A stretch of DNA of 64,000 bases from Streptomyces hundungensis (GTDB taxonomy: Bacteria; Actinomycetota; Actinomycetes; Streptomycetales; Streptomycetaceae), in the NCBI RefSeq assembly GCF_003627815.1, contig NZ_CP032698.1:8060001-8124000 (forward strand), given 5' to 3'. A program made the position numbers and the translations under genes. Of the stretch, positions 25,963 to 34,340 are shown in pieces. Each line of letters opens with the position of its first letter. Within the stretch, counting starts at the first letter, position 1. The notes beneath the pieces were generated by a model, which saw only the letters and a program-made list of their open reading frames with translations, did no database searches and was not told where the DNA came from.

Positions 25963-27267
25963 GTGGTGATTGAGGTGGGGTACGCCCGGGCGTGGGACCT
26001 GGAGGCTCGTGTCCCCTGGAGGCCGATATCCGTGGAGGAGGCCCGTGAGCGGGATCGTGCCGGGCTTCCGTATGTGGTGGTGTACCGGACGGCGGGCCGG
26101 GAGGCGCCGTTGGAGGTTCGGCTCGTCTCCTGGCGGGATCACCATGTCGGCCTGTTGGTCTACGACGTGCAGGGCCGCCGTACGTACGGCGCGGACATGC
26201 GGCTGCTGGACAACCAGATGCGCCTGCTGCACCGGTACACCGTCTGCTGGAAATACACCCGCCCGGACATGGTGGAATTCGATCAGGCGTGCCCGCGTGT
26301 CGCCGTGGAGCTCTTCCCGGATGGGAGGGGCCGGCTCACGCAGGAGCCCCAGGGCAGGCCCGGAGGCGCCCACATCACCGTGCCCGAGGTCCGCGACGAC
26401 GGGCGCTGGATGGAGCGGCCCGCCTTCGGAGAGTGGCCCCTTCTCTCGGCCCAGTTCCACGGCGTAGCGGAGACAACGGCCTTCGAGTGCGCCGAGGAGG
26501 TCGCGGCCGCCGACGACGACAGCGGCAACTCTCCCGCTCCCGCCACCTGTTGGCGTCCGCCCCGCCCCGCGCAGCCTGGACCGATGAGTGAGCTGTTCCG
26601 GCCCGGGGTGCGCGTGACCGACGGGTACCACCCTGAGATGACCGTGGTGGAGCCGCGGCGCATCGGTACCCTGCGCGTGCCCAGCGGACTGCTGGCCGTC
26701 TCCGGCCCTGACACCGACCATGCAGACGGACCGCACGTCACGGTCCCCGTCACACCTGGCGAGTACGTGCTGGACGAGGCGCGGGCCCGCCACACCTACC
26801 ACTGCGCGCGGGAGCAGAGCGAGGTCACGCGCACCGACACGATGGCCGTCCGCCTCCTCGTCAGCGAGGCGCCCGCGGTGTCCTGGGAGATGGCGCTCAG
26901 GCCCGAAGACGACCCTCGGCTGTTCATCGAGAACCAGATCTCCGGATTCATCACCGACGGCGCCACCGGTTGCTTCGCCGATGCCGGGGCATGGGAGCCG
27001 CTCCTTGCCCTTTTCGAGAAGGTCATGACCCAGGAAGATCCGGATCTCGACCCGGACGTCTATGAGGACATCAACGACTCCATGTACCTGCTGCGTACGC
27101 GGGACAAGGCGTCCGGGGGCGAGCTGGCGGCCTTCGCAACGACAGGGGACGGCACCTATCCCGTCTGGGTGGGTCGCAACGAAGCCGGTGAGGTGGTCGC
27201 GGTCGTAGTACTGGTGGAGAGGATGCCTGAGGTGCTCCCGGACGCCGTAACCACCACCGACGCCTGA
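25963..27267 (+). CDS. DUF4241-domain protein
   Basis: The protein is about 434 residues long from GTG 25963 or 25966; GGAGGAG and GGGGAG lie upstream. The first 190 residues hold an uncharacterised domain (RPISVEEARERDRAGLPYVV, RTYGADMRLLDNQMRLLHRY). The C-terminal 220 match DUF4241: FRPGVRVTDGYHPEMTVVEP, LRVPSGLLAVSGPD, WEMALRPEDDP, and FITDGATGCFADAGAWEPL. DUF4241 proteins are cytosolic with no established activity and recur near toxin-immunity loci. It follows tpg by about 200 bases on the same strand but need not be co-transcribed. Confidence 0.8.
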   Translation: MVIEVGYARAWDLEARVPWRPISVEEARERDRAGLPYVVVYRTAGREAPLEVRLVSWRDHHVGLLVYDVQGRRTYGADMRLLDNQMRLLHRYTVCWKYTRPDMVEFDQACPRVAVELFPDGRGRLTQEPQGRPGGAHITVPEVRDDGRWMERPAFGEWPLLSAQFHGVAETTAFECAEEVAAADDDSGNSPAPATCWRPPRPAQPGPMSELFRPGVRVTDGYHPEMTVVEPRRIGTLRVPSGLLAVSGPDTDHADGPHVTVPVTPGEYVLDEARARHTYHCAREQSEVTRTDTMAVRLLVSEAPAVSWEMALRPEDDPRLFIENQISGFITDGATGCFADAGAWEPLLALFEKVMTQEDPDLDPDVYEDINDSMYLLRTRDKASGGELAAFATTGDGTYPVWVGRNEAGEVVAVVVLVERMPEVLPDAVTTTDA

Positions 27268-27412
27268 TAGATGAGCCAGTTGCCGGTGCGTGCGCCAGTA
27301 TGTCGCCGCCAGCAGAACCCGGTCCTCCAGCGGCAGATTCGACGGTCGTCCGCGCCGGGTCTCGTTGGCGACTTCGTCACACGCTTCCCGCCGGTACTGG
27401 CGCGCTGATCAC
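27265..27412 (-). mobile_element. Transposase fragment
   Basis: Reading the minus strand from 27412 gives ARQYRREACDEVANETRRGR and then PSNLPLEDRVLLAATYWRTHRQLAHLSG. This is the N-terminal helix-turn-helix region seen in IS5-type transposases that have LPLEDRVLLVAVYWRTN. No catalytic part remains, so it is a small relic. Confidence 0.6.
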
Positions 27413-27843
27413 TTGCTGGAGAGTCGCAGATCCCCGGACCAGCTGTCACACCGGACACGGCCGGAGTCGAAGGTGAGCTCAAGCGCGATGCGGCCGGTGG
27501 ACGGGTCCGCTTCTTCGTGTACCGCCAGGACCGTCTTGCCGAGATGGTCTGCGAACGGGGTCTTGTTGTGAACCTGCGTCACCTCGACGCGTCCGCACTC
27601 CGCCATGTCGTATCCCTCATGGGGGACCGATGTCTCTACGATCAGGCACCGGTCCGAACCCGTCGTCACGTGGGTGGTGGCCCCCTCGCTGTCGATCAGC
27701 CACACGTCCAACGGGTCGGTCCGGGGCTCCGCACCGTACCGGTGCCACGACGCAAGCACTCGTTCAAGACGCCGCCCCACCAGGTAATCAGGGCGCACCC
27801 CGGTCCCGTGCAACGGGCATTCGCTCAACCGCTCCGACTTCAC
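27409..27843 (-). CDS. Hypothetical protein
   Basis: The protein has 144 residues from GTG 27843. No family is recognised. It looks like a compact alpha/beta protein (ERVLASWHRYGAEPRTDPLDVWLIDSEG, GKTVLAVHEEADPSTGRIALELTFDSGRV) with Asp- and Val-rich strands and no signal peptide. The last strand pair resembles small immunity-type proteins, but this is only an impression. It borders a transposase relic, so it may itself be transferred. Confidence 0.6.
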   Translation of the reverse strand: MKSERLSECPLHGTGVRPDYLVGRRLERVLASWHRYGAEPRTDPLDVWLIDSEGATTHVTTGSDRCLIVETSVPHEGYDMAECGRVEVTQVHNKTPFADHLGKTVLAVHEEADPSTGRIALELTFDSGRVRCDSWSGDLRLSSK

Positions 27844-27867
27844 CCAGCGACCGTACCGTCCGCCACG

Positions 27868-28932
27868 TCATCCCTCTCGAATCGCAGGGCGAGAAGCGGC
27901 GGTTGGTGCAACTGGTGCTGAAGGATGGAGCGGGAGGGCGCATGGAGTACCGGTCGGGGGTATGACCTGTCTTCGGAAGTCTGTGGGAGGTATGCCGTAG
28001 GCGTTCTTGAATGCGCGGCTGAAGGCCGCAGCATGGCTGAAGCCTCGACGTGCTGCAATGGCGTGCACGGGGACGTCCTGGCGCAGGGGGTCGGACAGGT
28101 CCTGCCGTGCTCGGGTGAGTCGCTGCTCAAGTAGGAAGCCTGCAACGGTCATGCCCTTCCCTTCCTGCTGGAACAGTCGGTGGAGGTAGCTGACGGATAT
28201 GTGATGCGCGGCCGCGATGGCTGCGACGTCCAGTTCGCTACTGTCCGAGTTGTTGTGGATGAAGGACTTGATGCGGAGCAGCGAGGTTCTGCGATGGGTC
28301 TCGGGCGGCAAAGACCGGTCTGCGTCGAGCACGCCGGCGAAAAGTGACGCCACAAGATCAGCCAGAACCGTACTGAGCCGTGCCCCGTCGCCCTCTTGAT
28401 AAGTGCTGCTTTCTTCTGTTACCTGCGTAAGGAACGTGGCCAGCAGGGATCCGATTCCGGTTCGGGCTGAAATGCGTCTGCCGATGACCTTTGCTGCCGC
28501 GCGAGGGGGCATGGGGAGGGCAGCCTTGGGGATCTCAACGCCGATGATCTCAAACGGATCCGGGCCACTGCTCAGTTCGAACGATCGCGAGGTGTCACTG
28601 GTGTGGTAGTCGAACGCGCCGTGGACCAACGTTTCCTTTCCCAAGCGGAGCATTCCCGTACCGCGCTTGACGAGGGAGATGTGAAAGGCCTCTGGGTCGG
28701 ACTTGCTGATCAGCTTGGGAGTGCGACGGAAAGTGAGAGGGAAGCATTCAAGCGGATAGACTGTCACGTCGCCAAGGGCGATGTTTCGCTGATTGACCCA
28801 GAATTCTGCTTCGTGCTCGCTTCGCAAATCCATGGGCGCATGGGTTTCAGTCATGATGTCCCGCCACGTTCCGAAGCGATCGGCGGGCTCGAGTGCGGAA
28901 CTCCGGAAAATGGTCTCAGGCAGCATGATCAC
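27868..28932 (-). CDS. AraC-family transcriptional regulator
   Basis: The protein is about 353 residues long from GTG 28932 or ATG 28926 (MLPETIFRSS). The N-terminal AraC-binding-like domain (residues 1-190: FRSSALEPADRFGTWRDIM, CFPLTFRRTPKLISKSDPE) is joined to a C-terminal double helix-turn-helix (LDVAAIAAAHHISVSYLHRL, VHAIAARRGFSHAAAFSRAF, NAYGIPPTDFRR). It belongs to the group with an AraC_binding_2 sensor domain, common in actinobacteria. The target genes are unknown; the divergent small secreted protein at 29435 is the nearest candidate. A Pro-rich tail of 30 residues follows the HTH. Confidence 0.92.
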   Translation of the reverse strand: MIMLPETIFRSSALEPADRFGTWRDIMTETHAPMDLRSEHEAEFWVNQRNIALGDVTVYPLECFPLTFRRTPKLISKSDPEAFHISLVKRGTGMLRLGKETLVHGAFDYHTSDTSRSFELSSGPDPFEIIGVEIPKAALPMPPRAAAKVIGRRISARTGIGSLLATFLTQVTEESSTYQEGDGARLSTVLADLVASLFAGVLDADRSLPPETHRRTSLLRIKSFIHNNSDSSELDVAAIAAAHHISVSYLHRLFQQEGKGMTVAGFLLEQRLTRARQDLSDPLRQDVPVHAIAARRGFSHAAAFSRAFKNAYGIPPTDFRRQVIPPTGTPCALPLHPSAPVAPTAASRPAIREG

Positions 28933-29434
28933 GGGTCTACATCGGTGGCAGTGGGCGACGCAAGGTGATTTAGCGACATGGTGGACGCTGTTCAGGCTGG
29001 CCTCAAGTGGGGTGAGAGGTCGGACGGTTGGTCGTGAGGTGGCTACCTCCGTCGTCACCTTGGTTCTCCATCAACAGGTGAGCCCCGGAACGCTGTTGCT
29101 CTCGCAACGAGCCACCATCTTCGACGTCCCGCGGTGGGCGTCGAGCACGTCCCTGGGTGCCCCAGGTGCCCAGGTGCTGGCGCGAGTCTTCAGGCGCGGT
29201 CCCAACCACCCCGGATCAGCGGATCATTGCTGCCCTCCATACCCGCCGGACTGGACGCAGGCCGGGGGAGCAGACGGCGTGCTGTCGACTGTCGGTTAAG
29301 GAGTTGTGCACTCCTGGCCAACGCCCCACTTGCCGGAGCTTGCAACGATGGCGACGGCCCGGGAGGCCGGCGGCATCGGCATACGACATCACGACCATCA
29401 GCTATGGCGTGAGTCGCTGACCAGGGGAGTTTCC

Positions 29435-29791
29435 TTGATTCGTTTCCAGAAGATCACTCTCAGCACTGCGGGCGCGGCTCTGGCCGCTGTCGGGCTGCTG
29501 GCCGGGGCCGGGACGGCCACCGCCGGTACCAGCGGTCAGCAGGTGAGCGTGTCCACCCGATGGTCCGACCAGATAAGAATCTGCGGTCGCAACCACGTCG
29601 GCGACGCGGCCTGCACCGGTTGGATCGCTACCCCCAACGCCTGGACTTCGCTGCCTGGTTGGTGGTGGCAGGGCGAGCTGACGATCCAGGGTTACCAGCA
29701 GGAGACCCAGGAATATCGCGTGGGCTACTGCGACGTTCCCCCTTCCCAGCCCTCGGACTGGACGCAGTGCAACCTCTACGGCACGCTCTGA
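29435..29791 (+). CDS. Small secreted protein with four cysteines
   Basis: The TTG start at 29435 is set by AGGGGAG five bases upstream. The signal peptide (LIRFQKITLSTAGAALAAVG, then LLAGAGTATA) is cleaved near residue 32, leaving about 86 residues. Mature cysteines occur in RICGRNH, DAACTGW, VGYCDVP and WTQCNLYG, so two disulfides are likely. Trp and Gln are abundant (PGWWWQGELTIQGYQQ). The family is not recognised. It precedes the ricin-like gene by about 185 bases on the same strand. Confidence 0.75.
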   Translation: MIRFQKITLSTAGAALAAVGLLAGAGTATAGTSGQQVSVSTRWSDQIRICGRNHVGDAACTGWIATPNAWTSLPGWWWQGELTIQGYQQETQEYRVGYCDVPPSQPSDWTQCNLYGTL

Positions 29792-29976
29792 CCGCGTCGC
29801 TTGTCACTGGCGGGACAGCCGATCTGCTGCCCCGTGGGCACCGCCCAGATCGGGTCGCGCGCGATGCCTGGTGGTCGGACAGGCCCTCGATCCGGGGATA
29901 TTTCTGTGTGCGCCATTGAAAGTTCGGGTCGAGACTTCGGGTCGAGCAATTTCCATCACTCATGGAGCGTTCTGAA

Positions 29977-30486
29977 ATGAAGTTCGCACGTACGATAACG
30001 ACCGCTGCGGCGGCCCTCTGCCTGTCGGTAGGTGTAGCAGGTAGCGCCTATGCGCAGGACGACGATGTCTACTGGGCGATGAGCGGCAACGAATGTCTCG
30101 CTCATGATGTCACCGACCGAGTGCTAACCATGCGATCACCCTGCCACTACGACTACGCACTCAGTCGACCAGGGCAGGGAGGCTGGCAAGTCACGTGGCA
30201 TGAGGACAACAGCAACCTAGAGGCATCTGACGGCAAGTCCTGGGCGATGAAGACGATCGGCGACGGCGGTAAGTGCCTGACCGCTTATTGGCAGGGTCAG
30301 GTCTATCTCGAGCCCTGCGCGAACCCGGTCAACTGGTATGAGCAGTGGTATGAGGACTGGAACAACGGTTACTTCCACCTCAGGAACCGTGAGACCGGTC
30401 AGTGCATAGCCCGCAGCAACTTTAGTGATCAGGACGTCACAACAGCGGGATGCGACTGGGGTGACGACAGGCAGAACATGTGGTGA
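29977..30486 (+). CDS. Secreted ricin-like (beta-trefoil) protein
   Basis: The protein has 169 residues from ATG 29977; ATG 29962 would add five. A signal peptide covers residues 1-27 (ITTAAAALCLSVGVAGSAYA). The mature part has trefoil-type features: GGKCLTAYWQGQVYLEPC, the QxW-like blocks YEQWYEDWNNGYFHLRNRET and the C-terminal DDRQNMW, with Cys pairs between. Ricin-fold domains bind sugars. A paralogue lies at 32448-32960 on the opposite strand, sharing the NWYEQWYE...FHLRNR block. The binding partner is unknown. Confidence 0.8.
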   Translation: MKFARTITTAAAALCLSVGVAGSAYAQDDDVYWAMSGNECLAHDVTDRVLTMRSPCHYDYALSRPGQGGWQVTWHEDNSNLEASDGKSWAMKTIGDGGKCLTAYWQGQVYLEPCANPVNWYEQWYEDWNNGYFHLRNRETGQCIARSNFSDQDVTTAGCDWGDDRQNMW

Positions 30487-30812
30487 TGAAGGTGATGAAC
30501 GCACGCGCGACAAGGCGGGAGTAGATCACCGCCGTCCGTGCCCGGTGGCTGGGGCCTCGGCTGGTTTGGCGTTTGCCGTCCCCCCAGCGTGGCTTTGGTG
30601 ACCTGGTCCAACTGCTGACCCACCAGCGGACCCGGCCTCGTAGCGCCCGACGACATCAGGGCTCGCGTAGGTCCAGGACGGCGTGCGGCAGGTCGTGCCG
30701 CAGATGCCGGCGATCGAGTAGTGCTGCTACGGAGTCCTGTCCGCCGTGCCCTCTCTGGTGGCACTCTGGTAACCGGACAGCACGCGCCCGTGCGTATGAG
30801 CAACGGAGAGAT
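30487..30812. other. Intergenic stretch without recognised gene
   Basis: About 325 bases. A minus-strand segment reads LLDRRHLRHDLPHAVLDLRE, possibly a relic, but I could not assign it to a family. Confidence 0.35.
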
Positions 30813-31160
30813 ATGAGTGACGACCGTGTGCTGCGGTGTCGGTGTCGCCATCTCTGGACAGTTCACCTGGACGGTCACTGCGACAGCGAGGAGGGCCATG
30901 GGCCTTGCAGCTGCCGGGGCTTCTATCCCCAAGACTGGCGGCCCAACACTACCGACACCTGTCGTGCGTGCAGCCGCCACAAGTCGCAACATTCCGGGGT
31001 GAGTTGCAAAGCAAGCATCGGTCAAGACACGGTGACTGACCGCCACTTCGGGATCGAAGGCGATACTTGGGCCACGAAGAGGCCGGTCGAGATCACCTGT
31101 ACCTGTCAGAGGTTCAGCTCAGCCAGGAGAACCTGCTCGTTGTGCCTCCGGCTCTGTTTC
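30813..31160 (+). CDS. Cys/His-rich small protein, 3' end uncertain
   Basis: ATG 30813 follows ggagagat. The first 75 residues are crowded with Cys and His: RCRCRHLWTVHLDGHCDSEE, GPCSCRGFY, TCRACSRHKSQHSGVSC. This suggests one or more zinc-binding modules. A second Cys block (ITCTCQRFSSARRTCSLCLRLC) ends near 31160. The frame stays open to 31658, but beyond 31160 it runs antisense over another gene fragment and becomes Arg/Ser-rich, so the natural end is probably lost. No family is recognised. Confidence 0.45.
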
Positions 31161-31358
31161 TGGGGGCTGTGGCATGTTCTTCATCTGGGCCAGTTCCCGG
31201 ACCGTACGCCCCTTCGTGAGCTCACGCAGGAAGAGTGCCAGTGCGTTCGCCTCGGCCGTCTCGCCTCTCGGATCCCCTTGCAGACGTCCCGCCCTGCCCA
31301 TCGTCGCACCACCTCCGCATCCACGGGCGCGCTCGCACTCTCCCCGGCGCGCTCCCAT
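31119..31358 (-). pseudogene. Fragment of an HTH-type Streptomyces protein
   Basis: The central segment EANALALFLRELTKGRTVRELAQ matches, from memory, the start of an HTH region found in uncharacterised Streptomyces proteins (pattern ALxxFLRELTxGRTVRELA). After it the sequence becomes Pro/Glu-rich and stops. The homologous region would continue for hundreds of residues, so this is a truncated relic. Confidence 0.45.
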
Positions 31359-31587
31359 CAGACCGATGCCTCAGCAGATCAGGTGGCGTCGCGGTCTGCG
31401 AGCGATTGTCGGACAAAGGGGAGAGGCGGGGTGACTCATTCAAGGGCAGGGCGCGCAGGGGACGGACGGCATACGCGCGGCTCCCCTGCCACCGTCGCAG
31501 GGGAGCCGCTACCACCGGGAAACCCGTCAGGATTTCACCTGACCGATCGGATACGTACCGCGCGTCTTGCGCGATCGGTATTCGCCC

Positions 31588-32191
31588 TCAGTCACAGATC
31601 GTCGACGCGCGAATGGCATCGACAATCGCCACGGTGGAACTCGCAGAGTTCTTCATGATGGCGTAGACCTTGCCGCAACCTCCCCGTGCCCGGTACACCG
31701 GACCCGCGTACTGCGTGAAATACCCCGAACCCTCGGCACATCCATCGGCAATCCAGTTGGAGCACACCTTGAGTTTCATCCACATTCTCGTACCGGTGTT
31801 GTTGTCGAGAATGGCGCAGGTCGGCTCGTCGTTCAGATCGCCGTCCGTCGGTATGCGGTAGGTGAACAACGTCGCCAGCCGCTGCTCGTTGGTGGGAAGT
31901 CGCTGAGCGTTGTCGAGTACGTACCCCGCACCGCACACGACGGCCGCGGCGCGCACCTCTTGGGCATGGGTGGCGGCCAGCGCCCGGGTTTCCGCGTTGG
32001 CTCCGGCCGTGACGTCGGCGCCACGCAGGGGCGGACCGGCTTCGGGCCTGCGGCGCGGCCACACCCAGTGCGGCGATGCTCGCCAGCACGACCAGGTACC
32101 GCTGGGCCCTGCGCCTGAGCGGGCCCTTGAGCGATCCGGCGGCCGTACGGGCATGGTTCGGTGGGGAAGCGGGAGTCGGACGACGGGACAT
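31588..32191 (-). pseudogene. Secreted Cys-containing protein with a frameshift
   Basis: ATG 32191 has GGAGGATCC upstream and opens a twin-Arg-flanked signal peptide (RRRAQRYLVVLASIAALGVA). That frame then turns into Arg-rich nonsense. The frame one step over carries the mature protein from about 32010 to 31588: AQEVRAAAVVCGAGYVLDNA, PTCAILDNN, CSNWIADGC, YFTQYAGPVYRARGGCGKV and a terminal ICD. This resembles the small Streptomyces secreted proteins with a YAGPV motif. The shift lies near 32030-32070; sequencing error is possible. Confidence 0.65.
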
Positions 32192-32447
32192 GGATCCTCC
32201 GATGGGGCTGGACAGAACGACGTGGGAGCCGTTCCACCGTGCGGAGGCGCTGATTGACCGTCAACTCGCGCGCGCCTCTTCCCAGGTGGGGCGCGGACAA
32301 TGCCGTTGTCCGCGGACAAAGGGCCGGGCCCGTTGTCCGCGGACCACGGGCCCGGCAGAGGTGGTGCCCTACTGGTGGAGCCGTGGCTTCAGCCGGTGCC
32401 GAAGGCGTCCAGGAGGGCGAAAAGGCCGGACGGATCGTGCTGCTCCG

Positions 32448-32960
32448 TCAATTCCAGCGCTGGTAGTTTCCGTTGTTGGCGGGCAGGGCGTAAACGTCGC
32501 CGTTGCTGTTGGTATCGAGGTAGCGACCGGTCTGGCGATTACGCAGGTGGAAGGAGGATCCGTCCCATTCCTCATACCACTGCTCGTAGTAATTGGCGGG
32601 GCTGGAGCAGGTCTCGAGGTAGACCGGGGACGGGGTATTGGGATCGTCGCCCGGCTGCGAGTAGCTGGTGAGGCACTTGCCGTTCCGGCCGACGCGCTCC
32701 GTCCAAGCACCGTTCGGGTTCTCCAGGTTGTCCTGGGAGTCGTACCAGTCGACCTCGTAGCGGTTCGCGCCGTCGAAGCAGGTCAGCATGCCAGTCTCCG
32801 TACCGACAATGTCGCCGGGGGCGGAGGTCAGGCAGCCGCCGGTCGCCTTGTTCCGCCAGGTGACAGTGCTGCCCGAGGCATGGGCGGGGGCGGTGGCCGC
32901 GAATACGAGAGCCGGGACGGCCAGGACAACACCCATCTTGGCGAGATGACGCTTAAGCAC
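32448..32960 (-). CDS. Secreted ricin-like protein, paralogue of the one at 30 kb
   Basis: The protein has 170 residues from GTG 32960, with GGAGG nine bases upstream. A signal peptide runs to APAHA (about residue 30). The mature part contains NKATGGCLTSAPGDIVG, GKCLTSYSQPGD, LETCSSPANYYEQWYEEW, FHLRNRQTGRYLDTNS and NYQRWN, with QxW motifs and Cys spacing typical of beta-trefoil lectin domains. It shares its central block with the plus-strand gene at 29977, so the two arose by duplication. Sugar binding is inferred. Confidence 0.82.
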   Translation of the reverse strand: MLKRHLAKMGVVLAVPALVFAATAPAHASGSTVTWRNKATGGCLTSAPGDIVGTETGMLTCFDGANRYEVDWYDSQDNLENPNGAWTERVGRNGKCLTSYSQPGDDPNTPSPVYLETCSSPANYYEQWYEEWDGSSFHLRNRQTGRYLDTNSNGDVYALPANNGNYQRWN

Positions 32961-33431
32961 GGTTGAAGTCCTCCGTGGGAAGGCAACTGGTGTGGGCAGT
33001 GAGTCAGCGGTAGTACGGGACATGCGTGCCATGGACGATTTCCTTGCGTTGGTGTCGGATGAGGAGAGGTCAGAACCGCGGGAACAGGGCGCCGACTTCG
33101 CCCGATCACTGACCTGATCTGCTGATCACTCTCCCCGGCCTGCGAGGGAAGGTCGATGGCTAGGAGTGCACTCCACCTTGCCGGAGAGTGGACTTACGGC
33201 GGTCACCTGCTGCCGCACATGAGGGCCCCATTCGGGCGGGCGCAGGCCTCAGGAGTCTGACCCCTCAGCGAGCCGCGCACACACGCATCCGCGGCCCACG
33301 CACATACACGTCGCGCACTCGCTCGGGACCACGCGACGGGGCCGGCACGCGGCTACCGATGTCGGGCCGGATCCGGTACCGGCAGCCCGTCCAGTTATCC
33401 TGCCCGACCAGGACGATCACCTAGGAGAACC
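32961..33431. other. Intergenic region before the resistance-type genes
   Basis: About 470 bases with no gene that I can recognise. It should hold the promoters of the minus-strand ricin-like gene and of the plus-strand acetyltransferase. Confidence 0.4.
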
Positions 33432-34230
33432 ATGCCCCCGTCGACTTCGCCCGCAGCCCTTGATCGACATCAATTGCAGGAAGAATTGCGCCAGTTGGGG
33501 GTGCGAGCGGGGTCCGTGCTCATCGTCCACGCCTCGCTGTCCGCGTTCGGGACCGTGGAGGGCGGGGCCGACACCGTTGTGGGTGCGCTGCTCGACTGCC
33601 TCACTCCGTCGGGCACGCTGGCCGTGCCCACGTTCACCCCCGAGGTCAGCGACCCCTATCCCCAGGTGGAGCGGCCCACCACTGACAAGGTGATGGCCGC
33701 CCGCGACGAGGTCCCGCTCTTCCATGACGCGCTGCCCTCCTCCATGGGAGCCGTGCCGGCGGCCGTCCTCGCCCACCCCGACCGACTCCGCGGCAGCCAT
33801 CCCAGGCCTCTGTCGCCGCCATCGGTCCCTCGGCCCACCGCATCACCCACCAACAGCCCCTGGCCTACGCACTCGGACCCGGGTCACCCTTCGACGCCCT
33901 TCACGAGCTGGACGCCGACATCCTGCTGCTCGGCGTCGGCCACAACCGCAATTCCTTCCTCCACCACGCCGAGACCCACGTGCCCCACCACCGTCGCAAG
34001 CTGCGCCGCTTCCCCTACCTCGTCGACGGGCAGCGCGTATGGGTCGAGGCCCGCGATGTCGGCGATGACAACGGCACGCACTTTCCGCGCGTGGGCGCGG
34101 AGTGCGCCGCCACCGGGCAGGTGCGCAGCCGCACCATCGGCCTGGCCGAGTGTCGGCTCATGAACAGCCGGGCGCTCGTCCCTCCCCGAGGGCAGCCGGC
34201 CGCACCGCCGCGAGCTCCTCCTAGGGGTCC
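33432..34230 (+). pseudogene. AAC(3)-family aminoglycoside N-acetyltransferase, frameshifted
   Basis: The first 120 codons give SVLIVHASLSAFGTVEGGAD, GTLAVPTFTPEVSDP and SSMGAVPAAVLAHPD, typical of the antibiotic acetyltransferases that use acetyl-CoA to modify the 3-amino group of aminoglycosides. Near 33800 the frame is lost in a short C run (catcccagg). One step over it continues correctly: ASVAAIGPSAHRITHQQPLA, LDADILLLGVGHNRNSFLHH and RFPYLVDGQRVW to about 34170. The C-terminus is also unusual (Pro/Arg-rich), suggesting a second lesion. Without correction the enzyme is not made whole. Confidence 0.8.
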
Positions 34231-34340
34231 TGGCGCCTGGCTCCGTACCCGCGCCCAGCGTGGGGGAGGGGGTAACCCCGCCGTCGCATACGGGGGTTGG
34301 CGCCATGGTCCCCGGGCCGGGCGGCGGCGAGTCTTGGATC

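Noticed and set aside
30530..30810. Minus-strand relic reading DRRHLRHDLPHAVLDLRE
   Set aside because: Could not be connected to a family or a longer frame.
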